Source of the DNA: Pseudomonadota bacterium
GTDB taxonomy: Bacteria; Pseudomonadota; Alphaproteobacteria; Rhizobiales; Xanthobacteraceae
Length of the DNA stretch: 21,967 nucleotides
Assembly: GCA_023414975.1 (NCBI GenBank)
Contig: JAEZMI010000389.1
Coordinates: forward strand, 1-21,967
Direction: 5' to 3'
Positions within the stretch are counted from its first letter, which is position 1, and each line of letters begins with the position of its first letter. Shown in pieces: positions 6,480 through 14,831 of the stretch. A model generated the notes under the pieces. It searched no databases. It had not been told where the DNA came from and saw only the letters and a program-made list of their open reading frames with translations. The translations under genes were made by a program, and so were the position numbers.

Positions 6480-8042
6480 ATGACCGCCTATTCCCTCGAC
6501 GACGATGGCGTCGTCGTCATCATCGGTTCGGGCGCCGGCGGCGGCACGCTCGCCAACGAGCTCGCCCAGCGCGGCATCGACGTGGTGCTGCTGGAGGCCG
6601 GCAAGCACCTCACCGCCGAGGATTTCGTCAATGACGAGTGGGGCGGCTACGAAATGCTGTCCTGGCTCGACAAGCGCACCGCCTCCGGCACCTGGCGCGT
6701 GGCCAAGGACCATCCGCTCACCCCGAGCTGGAGCTGTCAGGTGGTCGGCGGCACCACCACGCACTGGTCCGCCTGCTGCTACCGCTTCATCGAAGACGAG
6801 CTGCGGGCGAAGACCGTCTATGGCGACATTCCCGGCACCACGCTGATCGACTGGCCGCTCACGCTCGACGAGCTGAACCCCTATTACGACCGCGCCGAAG
6901 CCAAGATGGGCGTCACCCGCACCAATGGCTTGCCGGGGCTGCCCGCCAACAACAATTTCAAGGTCATGTATGCCGGCGCGACGGCGCTGGGGCTCAACGT
7001 CTCGACCGGCCGCCACGCCATCAACTCCATCCCCTATGACGGGCGCCCGGCGACCATTCAGGACGGTTTCACCATCACCGGCGACAAGACCGGCTCGCGC
7101 TGGTCGACGCTGAATGTCGAAATCCCCCGCGGCCTCGCCACCGGCAAGCTGGAGCTGCGCGCCCGGTCCCGCGCCGTGTTCATCGAGCACGACGCCGCCG
7201 GCAAGGCGAGCGCGGTGCTTTATGTCGACGCCGCCGGCGTCACCCACCGGCAGAAGGCGCGCGCCGTGGTGCTGGCCGGCAATTGCGTGGAATCCTCCCG
7301 CCTCCTGCTGCACTCCAGGAGCGCCCGCTTCCCCGACGGTCTCGCCAATGGCTACGGCCATGTCGGCCGGCATTATCTGCGCCACCTCATCCAGACGGTG
7401 TGGTCGGTGTTCGACAAGCCGGTCCACATGCATCGCGGCGAGATCATGGGCGGCATGATCGACGATTTCGTGCGCCACGACCCCGCGCGGGGCTATGCCG
7501 GCGGCTTCTACATCGAGATGAACTCGATGGGCCTGCCCACCACCGCCGCCTTCATGGAGCCGGGCTGGTGGGGCCGCGACTTCGCCTCGGTGATCGAGCA
7601 ATACGCCAACATGGCCGGCATCTTCATGTCCGGCGAGGACATGCCGCAGGCCGACAACCGGGTGACGCTGACCGACGAACTCGACGCCTTCGGCGTGCCG
7701 GTCGCCAACATCCACTATGACGACCACCCGAACGACCTGAAGATGCGCAGCCACGGCTACAAGGTGCTGACCTCCATCCACAAGGCGGCCGGGGCGAAGC
7801 GTTCGGTCGAGGCGCCGGCCTATCCGGCGAGCCACAATCTCGGCTCGAACCGCATGGCGGCGAAGGCCGAGGACGGTGTGCTCGACCGCAATTGCCGCGC
7901 CTTCGAGGTGCCGAACCTCTTCATCGCCGACGGTTCGAACTTCGCCACCGGCGGGGCCTGCAACCCGACGCTGACCATCGTCGCGCTCGCCATCCGCCAG
8001 GCCGACTTCATGGCCCGGCAGATGTCCGCCGGGGAGCTTTGA
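6480..8042 (+). CDS. GMC family FAD-dependent oxidoreductase
   Basis: Flavoprotein of 520 residues that would oxidise an alcohol, polyol or related group and pass electrons on through the small subunit. The FAD-binding Rossmann motif GSGAGGG is at 16-22, with the ribose-binding Glu in VVLLEAGKH at 39. The second flavin motif GGTTTHW is at 90-96. The C-terminal part carries SHNLGSNRMA (451-460), the site of the family's active-site histidine, then 'PNLFIADGSNFATGGACNPTLTIVALA', the typical C-terminal flavin motif. This is the gluconate/sorbosone-dehydrogenase branch rather than choline or glucose oxidase. No signal peptide is present, so the complex is probably cytoplasmic. ATG 6480 has GGAG eight bases upstream; GTG 6471 is a weaker alternative. 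Confidence 0.92.
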   Translation: MTAYSLDDDGVVVIIGSGAGGGTLANELAQRGIDVVLLEAGKHLTAEDFVNDEWGGYEMLSWLDKRTASGTWRVAKDHPLTPSWSCQVVGGTTTHWSACCYRFIEDELRAKTVYGDIPGTTLIDWPLTLDELNPYYDRAEAKMGVTRTNGLPGLPANNNFKVMYAGATALGLNVSTGRHAINSIPYDGRPATIQDGFTITGDKTGSRWSTLNVEIPRGLATGKLELRARSRAVFIEHDAAGKASAVLYVDAAGVTHRQKARAVVLAGNCVESSRLLLHSRSARFPDGLANGYGHVGRHYLRHLIQTVWSVFDKPVHMHRGEIMGGMIDDFVRHDPARGYAGGFYIEMNSMGLPTTAAFMEPGWWGRDFASVIEQYANMAGIFMSGEDMPQADNRVTLTDELDAFGVPVANIHYDDHPNDLKMRSHGYKVLTSIHKAAGAKRSVEAPAYPASHNLGSNRMAAKAEDGVLDRNCRAFEVPNLFIADGSNFATGGACNPTLTIVALAIRQADFMARQMSAGEL

Positions 8043-8128
8043 GGCGCTGGACCGGTCCGGGATCGACGCGATACAGAGCGTGACGCCGTCGCCGTGCCGG
8101 CCGGAATGACAGGGAAGGTCCGCCGGGC

Positions 8129-8848
8129 GTGACCGACGATTTCACCGAATCCACGCTCGCCTATTGGCAGGAACTCCATCCCGCCGTGCCCGAGGGCATC
8201 GCCGCCGCGCCGCCCTACCGGTTCGGCTATCCGGTGACGCTGCCGGACGGGCGCGTGCTCGTCCTGCCGCTGCGCCGCCTGCCGGGGAGCGCGCAGGCCG
8301 TCGCCTCGCTCATCGCCAACCAGGCCTCTCACGCGGTGATCGCCGCGCTCACCGACGCCATGGCCGATCAGGCCCGCGCGCTCGGGGCGCAGGTGGTCGC
8401 CGGCCTGCCGACGCTCGGCCTCGCCTTCGCCGCGGGCGTCGCGGAACGGCTCGGCCAGACGCGCTATGTGCCGCTCGGCTATTCCCGCAAGTTCTGGTAC
8501 GCCGACGCGCTCTCCGAGCCCGTCTCCTCCATCACCTCGCCCGAGGCCGGCAAGCGGCTGCGGCTCGACCCGAACCTTCTGCCGCTGATCGAGGGCCGGC
8601 GGGTCGTGCTGGTGGACGACGCCATCTCCACCGGCGCCACGGCGGTCGCCGCCTGCCGGCTGCTATCCCGCGCGGGCGCGCAGATCGCCGGCATGGTGGT
8701 GGCGATGAAGCAGACCAACCGCTGGAGGGCGGCGATGGCGGACGTCCTTGACCCCGCGCACATCCGCGCCGCCTATGGCTGCCCCCGCTTCACCCTGCGC
8801 GCCGATGGCTGGTGGCCGGACGAGGCGACCCAGCCGCCGGTGCCGTAG
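8129..8848 (+). CDS. Phosphoribosyltransferase family protein (adenine-PRT-like fold)
   Basis: Protein of 239 residues starting at a GTG, with GGGAAGG ten bases upstream. The PRPP-binding loop VVLVDDAISTGATA is clear at 159-172, with two acidic residues before the STGAT phosphate loop, as in type I phosphoribosyltransferases such as Apt and PyrE. Around residue 87 lies 'GAQVVAGLPTLGLAFAAGVAERLG', the usual core strand and helix. The first 50 residues are an extension not typical of Apt, and the hood that would show base specificity is not recognisable. It is the last gene of the + strand block. It could salvage a purine or pyrimidine-like base released by this pathway, or modify the imported compound; neither can be decided from sequence. 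Confidence 0.82.
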   Translation: MTDDFTESTLAYWQELHPAVPEGIAAAPPYRFGYPVTLPDGRVLVLPLRRLPGSAQAVASLIANQASHAVIAALTDAMADQARALGAQVVAGLPTLGLAFAAGVAERLGQTRYVPLGYSRKFWYADALSEPVSSITSPEAGKRLRLDPNLLPLIEGRRVVLVDDAISTGATAVAACRLLSRAGAQIAGMVVAMKQTNRWRAAMADVLDPAHIRAAYGCPRFTLRADGWWPDEATQPPVP

Positions 8849-8880
8849 GGGGCAATGGGCCTGAAGCCACCCTGCGCGAC

Positions 8881-8965
8881 GTCATGGCCGGGCGTGGCCC
8901 GGCCATCCACGACTTCCCTTGCGTCCGCCAAAGTCGTGGATCCCCGGGTCAAGCCCGGGGATGAC
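8881..8965. repeat. Alphaproteobacterial palindromic intergenic element, copy 2
   Basis: An 85-base imperfect palindrome runs from GTCATGGCCGGGCGTGGCCC to GGTCAAGCCCGGGGATGAC. The inner arms ATCCACGACTT and AAGTCGTGGAT pair exactly. It belongs to the same family as the element at 2778-2867 and lies in the convergent gap between the phosphoribosyltransferase and the molybdenum-hydroxylase gene, where its hairpin may mark the 3' ends of both transcripts. Confidence 0.88.
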
Positions 8966-8993
8966 GGCGTGATTGTTGTCGAGCGCGCGGCTT

Positions 8994-9064
8994 GTCCGGG
9001 ACACGCGCCACCGTTTCCCGGCCCAGCGACGCCGCAGGCGGAGCGCCGAGCCGGGACCCAGCGC
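8994..9064. repeat. Second type of dispersed intergenic repeat
   Basis: The stretch from GTCCGGGACACGCG through TTTCCCGGCCCAGCG and GCCGAGCCGGGACCCAGCGC has short inverted parts (CCCGGC...GCCGGG) and resembles another dispersed element of Hyphomicrobiales intergenic regions. It follows directly after the 8881-8965 element. Nothing else is recognised in the gap from 8849 to 9131. The boundaries are approximate. Confidence 0.45.
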
Positions 9065-9131
9065 AAAGCTCTTCGGCGACATCTTCACGCGCGTCAAAAG
9101 ACGTGGACGCTGCCTGGGAAGGCCGCGCGCC

Positions 9132-11420
9132 CTAGCCCTTCGCCCCTTGAACCGCCTCCCACACCCGCGAGGGGGTGAGGGGCATGTCGATATGGGTGAT
9201 GCCGAGCCCGTCGAGCGCGTCGACCACCGCGTTGACGAAGGCGGGCGGCGCGCCGATGGCGCCGGCTTCCCCCGCGCCCTTGATGCCGAGCGGGTTGGTG
9301 GTGCAGGGCGTGTTCTGCGTCGTCACCGCGAAGAACGGCAGGTCGTCGGCGCGCGGCAGGCCGTAATCCATGAAGGAGCCGGACAGCATCTGCCCGGTGT
9401 CGGGGTCATAGACCGTGTGCTCGGTCATCGCCTGGCCGATGCCCTGCGCGATGCCGCCATGCACCTGGCCGGACAGCACCAGCGGGTTCAGCGTGCGGCC
9501 GAAATCGTCGACCACCGTGTAGCGTTCCACCGCGATCCGCCCGGTCTCCGGGTCCACCGCGACCTCGCAGATATGCGCGCCGTTGGGAAAGGTGCCGGCC
9601 ATCTGCTCGAAATCGCCGACGCCCTCCAGCCCGCCGACGCTCGCGGCGACGTCGACGATGCCGACATGCCGGTTGGTGCCGGGCACGCGGAACACGCCCT
9701 CGTCGAAATCCAGCTCGCGCTCGTCGACCTCCAAAAGGCCCGCCGCCGCCTGGCTCGCCTTCGCCAGCAGCGCGCCGGCGGCCAGCTTCACCGCGCCGCC
9801 GCCATGCACCATGGAGCGCGAGGCGACCGTGCCGCCGGCGGAGGGGATGGGGTGGTCCGTGTCGCCGGTCTTCACGGTGATGCGGGCGGGGTCGAGGCCC
9901 AGCGCCTCGGCCGTCATCTGCACATAGGTAGTCTCGTGGCCCTGGCCGGTGGACTGGGTGCCGACATGCACCGTCACCGCGCCGTCGGCGGCGATTTCCA
10001 CCTTTGCGCCTTCCTTGCCCGGCACGCCGGTACGCTCGATGTAATAGGCGAGGCCGATGCCGCGGAGCTTTCCGTCGCCCGCCGCGCGCCGGGCCGGGAA
10101 GCCCGCCCAGTCGGCTTCTTGCATGGCGCGCCGCATCACCCGGACGAAATCGCCGGAATCATAGGTCACGCCGGTCGCCGTCTTGTGCGGCATTTCCTCG
10201 GGCGGGATCATGTTCAGCGCGCGCAGCGCGTCCGGCGCGAGGCCGATCTCGCGCGCCGCCTTGTCCACCAGCCGCTCGATCAGATAGGCCGCCTCCGGCC
10301 GTCCGGCGCCACGATAGGCGTCGATAGGCGCGTTGTTGGTGTAGGCGACGCGCACATCCGTCGCCACGACCGGGATCTTGTAGACGCCCGGCGCCATGGG
10401 CGGGCCGGAGAGCGTCGGGCAATAGACGCCGAAGGCCGAGAGCGCCCCGCCGGCACCCGCCAGCGTCTCCACCTTCAGCGCGGTGAAGCGGTTTTCCGCG
10501 TCGAGCCCCAGCCAGGCCCTGGAAACATTGTCGCGGCCCTGCGTGTCCGACAGGAAGGCCTCGGCGCGGCTCGACTGCCAGCGCACCGGCCGCCCCAGCT
10601 TGCGCGCGGCGTAGAGCACCAGCGCCTGTTCGGGGTAGGGCACCGCCTTCATGCCGAAGCCGCCGCCGACATCCGGCGTGATGACGCGCAGGCTGGAGGC
10701 GGGCAGGCCGAACACGCCCTCGAACATGAAGTCGCGGATCATGTGGCTGCCCTGGCTGCCCGTCACCAGCGTGAACTGGCCCGCCTGCGCGTCATAAAGA
10801 CCGATGGCGTTGCGCGGCTCCATGGAGGCGACGACGATGCGGTTGTTGACGAGCGCCAGCTCCACCACGCGGGCGGAGGCGGCCAGCGCGGCATCCGCCG
10901 CCTCCGGCTCGCCCAGCCGCCAGTGCAGCGCCAGATTGCCCGGCGCTTCCTCGAACAGTTGCGGCGCGTCGTCGGCGAGGGCGGCGGCGGCTTCGACCAC
11001 AACGGGCAGGTCGTCGATGTCGAGCGCCACCGCTTCCGCCGCGTCCAGCGCCGCGCGGGCGCTCGCCGCCACCACGAAGGCGACGGGCTCGCCGAGATAG
11101 CGCACCTTGCCGGCCGCCAGCAGCGTGTGCGCGGGCAGCGGCATCTTCTCGCCGCTGACATGATCGAGCACGATGATGACCGGCAGCGGCCCGATGCCGT
11201 CGGCGGCGAGATCGGCGGCGGTGTAGACCGCGAGCACGCCGTCCATGGCGCGCGCGGCGTCGGCATCCACGCCGTTCAGCACGCCATGGGCGACGGGCGC
11301 GCGCACGACCGCGGCGAACACCTCGCCCTCATAATGGATGTCGTCGGTGAAGCGGCCCGTGCCGGTGATGAAGCGGATATCCTCGACCCGCCGGAAAGGT
11401 TGTCCCAGGCCGAACTTCAT
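9132..11420 (-). CDS. Xanthine dehydrogenase/CoxL-family molybdopterin-binding large subunit 1
   Basis: Molybdenum hydroxylase large subunit of 762 residues, a normal length. It would bind molybdopterin cytosine dinucleotide and hydroxylate its substrate with water. An N-terminal aldehyde-oxidase a/b hammerhead (about 20-130) leads to the cofactor motif DVGGGFGMK (250-258), the loop AYRGAGR (368-374), GQGHET (492-497) and KGAGEAGAIG (714-723), whose Glu718 is at the position of the catalytic base. AYRGAGR is the 'form II' CoxL signature; form I CO dehydrogenase has AYxCSFR, so CO oxidation is unlikely. The ATG at 11420 has GAGGGAG seven bases upstream; an in-frame start at 11480 is less likely. 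It has no FAD or FeS gene of its own and may use those encoded at 13974-16033. Confidence 0.93.
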   Translation of the reverse strand: MKFGLGQPFRRVEDIRFITGTGRFTDDIHYEGEVFAAVVRAPVAHGVLNGVDADAARAMDGVLAVYTAADLAADGIGPLPVIIVLDHVSGEKMPLPAHTLLAAGKVRYLGEPVAFVVAASARAALDAAEAVALDIDDLPVVVEAAAALADDAPQLFEEAPGNLALHWRLGEPEAADAALAASARVVELALVNNRIVVASMEPRNAIGLYDAQAGQFTLVTGSQGSHMIRDFMFEGVFGLPASSLRVITPDVGGGFGMKAVPYPEQALVLYAARKLGRPVRWQSSRAEAFLSDTQGRDNVSRAWLGLDAENRFTALKVETLAGAGGALSAFGVYCPTLSGPPMAPGVYKIPVVATDVRVAYTNNAPIDAYRGAGRPEAAYLIERLVDKAAREIGLAPDALRALNMIPPEEMPHKTATGVTYDSGDFVRVMRRAMQEADWAGFPARRAAGDGKLRGIGLAYYIERTGVPGKEGAKVEIAADGAVTVHVGTQSTGQGHETTYVQMTAEALGLDPARITVKTGDTDHPIPSAGGTVASRSMVHGGGAVKLAAGALLAKASQAAAGLLEVDERELDFDEGVFRVPGTNRHVGIVDVAASVGGLEGVGDFEQMAGTFPNGAHICEVAVDPETGRIAVERYTVVDDFGRTLNPLVLSGQVHGGIAQGIGQAMTEHTVYDPDTGQMLSGSFMDYGLPRADDLPFFAVTTQNTPCTTNPLGIKGAGEAGAIGAPPAFVNAVVDALDGLGITHIDMPLTPSRVWEAVQGAKG

Positions 11421-11477
11421 CGCGCCGCTCCCTCGCTGTGCCGCCGAAAAAGGCATCGCATGATTGTGCTCACTTGC

Positions 11478-11490
11478 CAATCATTCTATT
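11478..11490 (+). promoter_or_regulatory. Candidate operator half-site
   Basis: CAATCATTCTATT matches the left arm and centre of the perfect inverted repeat at 18769-18796 (CAATCATCCTATT) in 12 of 13 positions. The opposite arm is not well conserved here. This suggests, but does not prove, control by the same regulator as the pxp genes. Confidence 0.4.
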
Positions 11491-11508
11491 TGCTCCATGT
11501 CCAGCACA

Positions 11509-11520
11509 TATCGTACGATA
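11509..11520. promoter_or_regulatory. Perfect 12-base palindrome, possible operator
   Basis: TATCGTACGATA is a perfect dyad centred between the two divergent genes. It differs in sequence from the pxp operator. Its position fits a binding site, but a 12-base palindrome alone is weak evidence. Confidence 0.35.
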
Positions 11521-11568
11521 AGTTCGCTCAGAGAATGAGATAGCGTTCCAGACGTAAGGTGTCGCCGC

Positions 11569-13977
11569 GTGTCGTCAGAAGGGTTTGCGGTCCGTCCGCC
11601 GGCAGTCGAAGGGCAGGGCAGGCCGGCGCGTGGCGTCGGCGCGTCGCTGCCGCGCAAGGAGGATGCCCGGCTCATGGAAGGGCGCGGGCGCTTCATCGGC
11701 GACATGCGATTTCCGGGCCAGCTCGAAGCCGCCTTCCTGCGGGCGACCCTCGCCCATGCTCGCATCCGCGCCATCCATATCCCCGCCCATCTGAAGGGGC
11801 GCGCCTTCACCCATGACGACATGGCGGGGGTGAAGGACATCCTCGCCAAGACCGGCCTGCCGGGCTTCCGCGTCTCGGCCCAGCCGTCGCTGGCGGCGGG
11901 CAAGGTGCGCTTCGTCGGCGAGCCGGTGGTGATGGTGCTGGCCGAGACCCGCGCGCAGGCGGAGGATCTGTTGGAAGAGATCCACGTCGATTACGAGGAA
12001 CTGCCGGCCAATCACGACATGCTGCGCGCGGTGGACCCCGCGGCGGCGCGCATCCACGAGGACTGGCCGGACAACGTCTTCCTCGTCTCGCAGGCCGAGA
12101 AGGATTTCAGCGCGGAGCTGGCGCAGGCTTCGATCAAGGTCACGCGCGAGGTGCGCACCAGCCGGCAATGCATGGCCCCGCTGGAGGGCAAGGGCTGCAT
12201 CGCCGTTTCCGAGCGCCACACCGAGCAGCTTCACCTGTGGACCTCCACCCAGATGCCGCACATCGTGCGCTCCGGCCTTGCCGAGTGCCTGGGGCTGGAT
12301 GAGCGGAAAATCCGCGTCGTCGCGCCGGATGTCGGCGGCGGCTTCGGCTGGAAGGGCCTGCTCCAGCCGGAGGAAGTGTGCTGCGCCTGGGCGGCGCTCC
12401 GGCTCGACCGGCCGGTCAAATGGCTGGAGGACCGGCGCGAGCATCTCATCGCCGCCGCCAATTGCCGCGAGCACCATTACATCATGACCGCCTATGCCGA
12501 TGCCGAGGGCCGCCTGCTCGGCTTCGAGGCCTCGGCCCATGTCGATGCCGGCGCCTATTCGGTCTATCCCTTCTCCGCCTGCCTTGAAGGGGCGCAGGTC
12601 GTCTCCAATCTGCCCGGCCCCTACAACCTGCCGGCCTACCGGGCCCGCGCGCTGTCGGTGTGCTCCAACAAGCCGCCCATCGTGCCCTATCGCGGCGTCG
12701 CCCGCACCGGCGTGTGCACGGCGATGGAGCTGATGATCGACGCGGTCGCCCGCGCCGCCGGCATCGAGCCCTATGAGGTGCGGCTGCGCAACCTCGTGCG
12801 GCCCGACCAGATGCCCTTCCGGTCCATCACCGGCAAGGATTTCGACATGGGCGACTACCCCGAGAGCCTGCGCCGCGCCCATGCCATGATCGGCCATGCG
12901 GCGGTGCGCGCGCGCCAGAAGCGCGACGAGGCGGATGGCCGGCGCATCGGTATCGGCTACGCCATCTATTGCGAGCAGGGCGCGCACGGCACCTCGGTCT
13001 ATCATGGCTGGGGCATTCCCATGGTGCCGGGCTTCGAGCAGTGCGGCGCGCGGCTGACGCCGGATGGCACGCTGGAGGTGCGCGTCGGCAACCAGAGCCA
13101 CGGCCAGTCCATGGAGACCACGCTGGCGCAGATCGCCTGCGAGGTGCTGGGCATCGACCCGGAGCGGGTGAACGTCGTGCATGGCGACACCGCCATGACG
13201 CCTTATTCCACCGGCACCTGGGGCTCGCGCTCGGCGGTGATGGCGGGCGGCGCGGTGGCGAGCGCCTGCGAGAAGCTGGGCGAGCGCATCAAGCGCATCG
13301 GCGCGCATCTGCTTCAGGCCCCGCTCGACGCGGTGCGGATCGAGGATGCCTGCGTCGTCGGCCCCACGGGGTCCGTCACCTTCCGCGAGATCGCGCACAC
13401 CTTCTACCGCGCGCCGCAGAACCTGCCCGTCGATGCCGACCCGGACGGGCTCGATCTCGTCGCCGGCTACCGGCCGGTGGTCGATACCGGCACCTTCTCC
13501 TATGCCAGCCATGCCTGCGTCGTGGCGGTGGAGCCGGAGACGGGCGAGGTGGAGATTCTCGACTACGTCATCGTCGAGGATGGCGGCGTGCTGCTGAACC
13601 CGCTGGTGGTCGACGGCCAGATCTATGGCGGCACCGCGCAGGGCATCGGCACCGCGCTCTATGAGGAGATGGTCTATGACGAGAACGGCCAGCCCCTCGC
13701 CTCGACCTTCGCCGACTATCTCCTGCCCGGTGCCAACGAGATGCCCCCGGTGAGGATCGCCCATATGGAGACGCCCTCGCCCAACACCCGCTTCGGGCAG
13801 AAGGGCATCGGCGAGGGCGGCGCCATCGCCCCGCCCGCCGCCATCGGCAACGCCATCAACGACGCGCTGGCCGATCTCGGCGTGGAACTCACCGTCTCGC
13901 CCATGACCCCCCGCCGCGTGCGCGAGGCCGTGCTCGCCGCCCGCGCGCGCCGTGAAGCCGGGGAGGGCGCCGCGTGA
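11569..13977 (+). CDS. Xanthine dehydrogenase/CoxL-family molybdopterin-binding large subunit 2 (divergent)
   Basis: Second molybdenum hydroxylase large subunit, 802 residues. The N terminus has a 25-residue tail before 'SLPRKEDARLMEGRGRFIGD', where the family domain begins. Cofactor motifs are DVGGGFGWK (254-262) and QKGIGEGGAI (744-753), with Glu749 as the probable catalytic base. The substrate-side loop reads PYRGVAR (373-379) and the usual GQGHET is GQSMET (512-517), so the active-site surroundings differ clearly from large subunit 1. The start is a GTG at 11569 with TAAGG nine bases upstream. The stop overlaps the GTG of the FAD-subunit gene by four bases (GTGA), indicating translational coupling and a shared complex. 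Substrate unknown. Confidence 0.92.
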   Translation: MSSEGFAVRPPAVEGQGRPARGVGASLPRKEDARLMEGRGRFIGDMRFPGQLEAAFLRATLAHARIRAIHIPAHLKGRAFTHDDMAGVKDILAKTGLPGFRVSAQPSLAAGKVRFVGEPVVMVLAETRAQAEDLLEEIHVDYEELPANHDMLRAVDPAAARIHEDWPDNVFLVSQAEKDFSAELAQASIKVTREVRTSRQCMAPLEGKGCIAVSERHTEQLHLWTSTQMPHIVRSGLAECLGLDERKIRVVAPDVGGGFGWKGLLQPEEVCCAWAALRLDRPVKWLEDRREHLIAAANCREHHYIMTAYADAEGRLLGFEASAHVDAGAYSVYPFSACLEGAQVVSNLPGPYNLPAYRARALSVCSNKPPIVPYRGVARTGVCTAMELMIDAVARAAGIEPYEVRLRNLVRPDQMPFRSITGKDFDMGDYPESLRRAHAMIGHAAVRARQKRDEADGRRIGIGYAIYCEQGAHGTSVYHGWGIPMVPGFEQCGARLTPDGTLEVRVGNQSHGQSMETTLAQIACEVLGIDPERVNVVHGDTAMTPYSTGTWGSRSAVMAGGAVASACEKLGERIKRIGAHLLQAPLDAVRIEDACVVGPTGSVTFREIAHTFYRAPQNLPVDADPDGLDLVAGYRPVVDTGTFSYASHACVVAVEPETGEVEILDYVIVEDGGVLLNPLVVDGQIYGGTAQGIGTALYEEMVYDENGQPLASTFADYLLPGANEMPPVRIAHMETPSPNTRFGQKGIGEGGAIAPPAAIGNAINDALADLGVELTVSPMTPRRVREAVLAARARREAGEGAA

Positions 13978-14831
13978 AGCCCGCCCGTTTCGACTATCTG
14001 CGCCCCGCCGATCTGCCGGCCGCCCTGTCGGCGCTCGGGGAAGACGCGGGCGCCAAGCCGCTCTCGGGCGGGCAGAGCCTCGGCCCGATGCTCAATCTCC
14101 GCCTCGCCCGCCCCTCCCGCCTTGTCCATGTCGGCGCGCTGCCGGAATTGCGGGCGGTGGAGGAGGGGCCGGACGCCATCGTCTACGGCGCCGCGATCAC
14201 CCATGCCGAGTTCGAGGATGGCGCGGTGCCGGACGCGACCCCCGGCTTCCTCGCGCGCGTCGCCCATGGAATCGCGTACCGCGCGGTACGCAACCGGGGC
14301 ACGATCGGCGGCAGCCTCGCCCATGCGGATCCCGCGGCCGACTGGCCGACCACGCTCGCCGCGCTCGGCGCGCGGGTGCGGCTCGCCCGCCTGGCTGCAC
14401 ACACTGGCCTGATCGTTCACCCCACTGCACTCATCGAACCGCGCGAAATGCCCGTCGAAGCCTTCATCACCGGCGCGTTCGAAACCGCGCTGGAGGCCGG
14501 GGAAATCATCACCGGGGTGGTCGTACCGAGGTATGATAACACCGCAAAATTCGGCTATCGCAAGTCCTGCCGGAAGGTGGGGGAGTTCGCCGAAGCCATG
14601 TGCGCCGTGCTCGCCGACCCCGCGCGCGGCGTCTTCCGCCTCGCCATCGGCGCGACGGAGGCGCGGCAATGGGTGATTCCGGATGCCCGCTTGATCCTGC
14701 AAGACCCTGAAAAGATTGATGAAGTTCTGCATGAAGCCGGTCTTGCCGATGACCCGGCAAACCTTCGCCTGCGCCGGGCGGTGATCCGCCAGGCCATCGC
14801 CGCGCTCGAGCCCGAGAGCCTTTTCGCATGA
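13974..14831 (+). CDS. FAD-binding medium subunit of molybdenum hydroxylase (CoxM-like)
   Basis: Protein of 285 residues, normal for this subunit, which carries electrons from the FeS clusters to the final acceptor through FAD. The PCMH-type FAD motifs are SGGQSLGPML (31-40) and TIGGSLAHADPAAD (110-123). The C-terminal CO-dehydrogenase flavoprotein domain includes 'YRKSCRKVGEFAEAMCAV' (about 196-213). Its GTG start overlaps the stop of the upstream large subunit, and its TGA overlaps the ATG of the downstream FeS subunit, both by four bases. These overlaps make a L-M-S complex the clear expectation. As the only such gene here it may also serve the minus-strand large subunit. Confidence 0.93.
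   Translation: MKPARFDYLRPADLPAALSALGEDAGAKPLSGGQSLGPMLNLRLARPSRLVHVGALPELRAVEEGPDAIVYGAAITHAEFEDGAVPDATPGFLARVAHGIAYRAVRNRGTIGGSLAHADPAADWPTTLAALGARVRLARLAAHTGLIVHPTALIEPREMPVEAFITGAFETALEAGEIITGVVVPRYDNTAKFGYRKSCRKVGEFAEAMCAVLADPARGVFRLAIGATEARQWVIPDARLILQDPEKIDEVLHEAGLADDPANLRLRRAVIRQAIAALEPESLFA

Larger units (their letters stand above)
11421..11568. promoter_or_regulatory. Divergent regulatory region between the two molybdenum-hydroxylase units
   Basis: These 148 bases separate two genes read in opposite directions and must hold both promoters. The middle part (about 11460-11545) is distinctly richer in A and T than its surroundings. It contains a 13-base match to the arm of the pxp operator (11478-11490) and a separate perfect palindrome (11509-11520). 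Exact -35/-10 boxes cannot be named with confidence. Confidence 0.6.

Noticed and set aside
5883..7835. A 650-codon minus-strand open frame opposite the subunit 3 and GMC genes
   Set aside because: It has low-complexity Gly/Val/His/Arg composition and no motif, whereas the plus-strand genes carry FAD-binding signatures.
8973..11543. A long open frame (about 856 codons) antisense to large subunit 1
   Set aside because: It mirrors a gene with all molybdenum-hydroxylase motifs. Its translation is a His/Arg/Gly/Ala-rich string without recognisable domains, the usual by-product of G/C-ending codons.
11575..13764. A 729-codon minus-strand open frame opposite large subunit 2
   Set aside because: Same reasoning: it is a compositional shadow of a gene with clear cofactor motifs.
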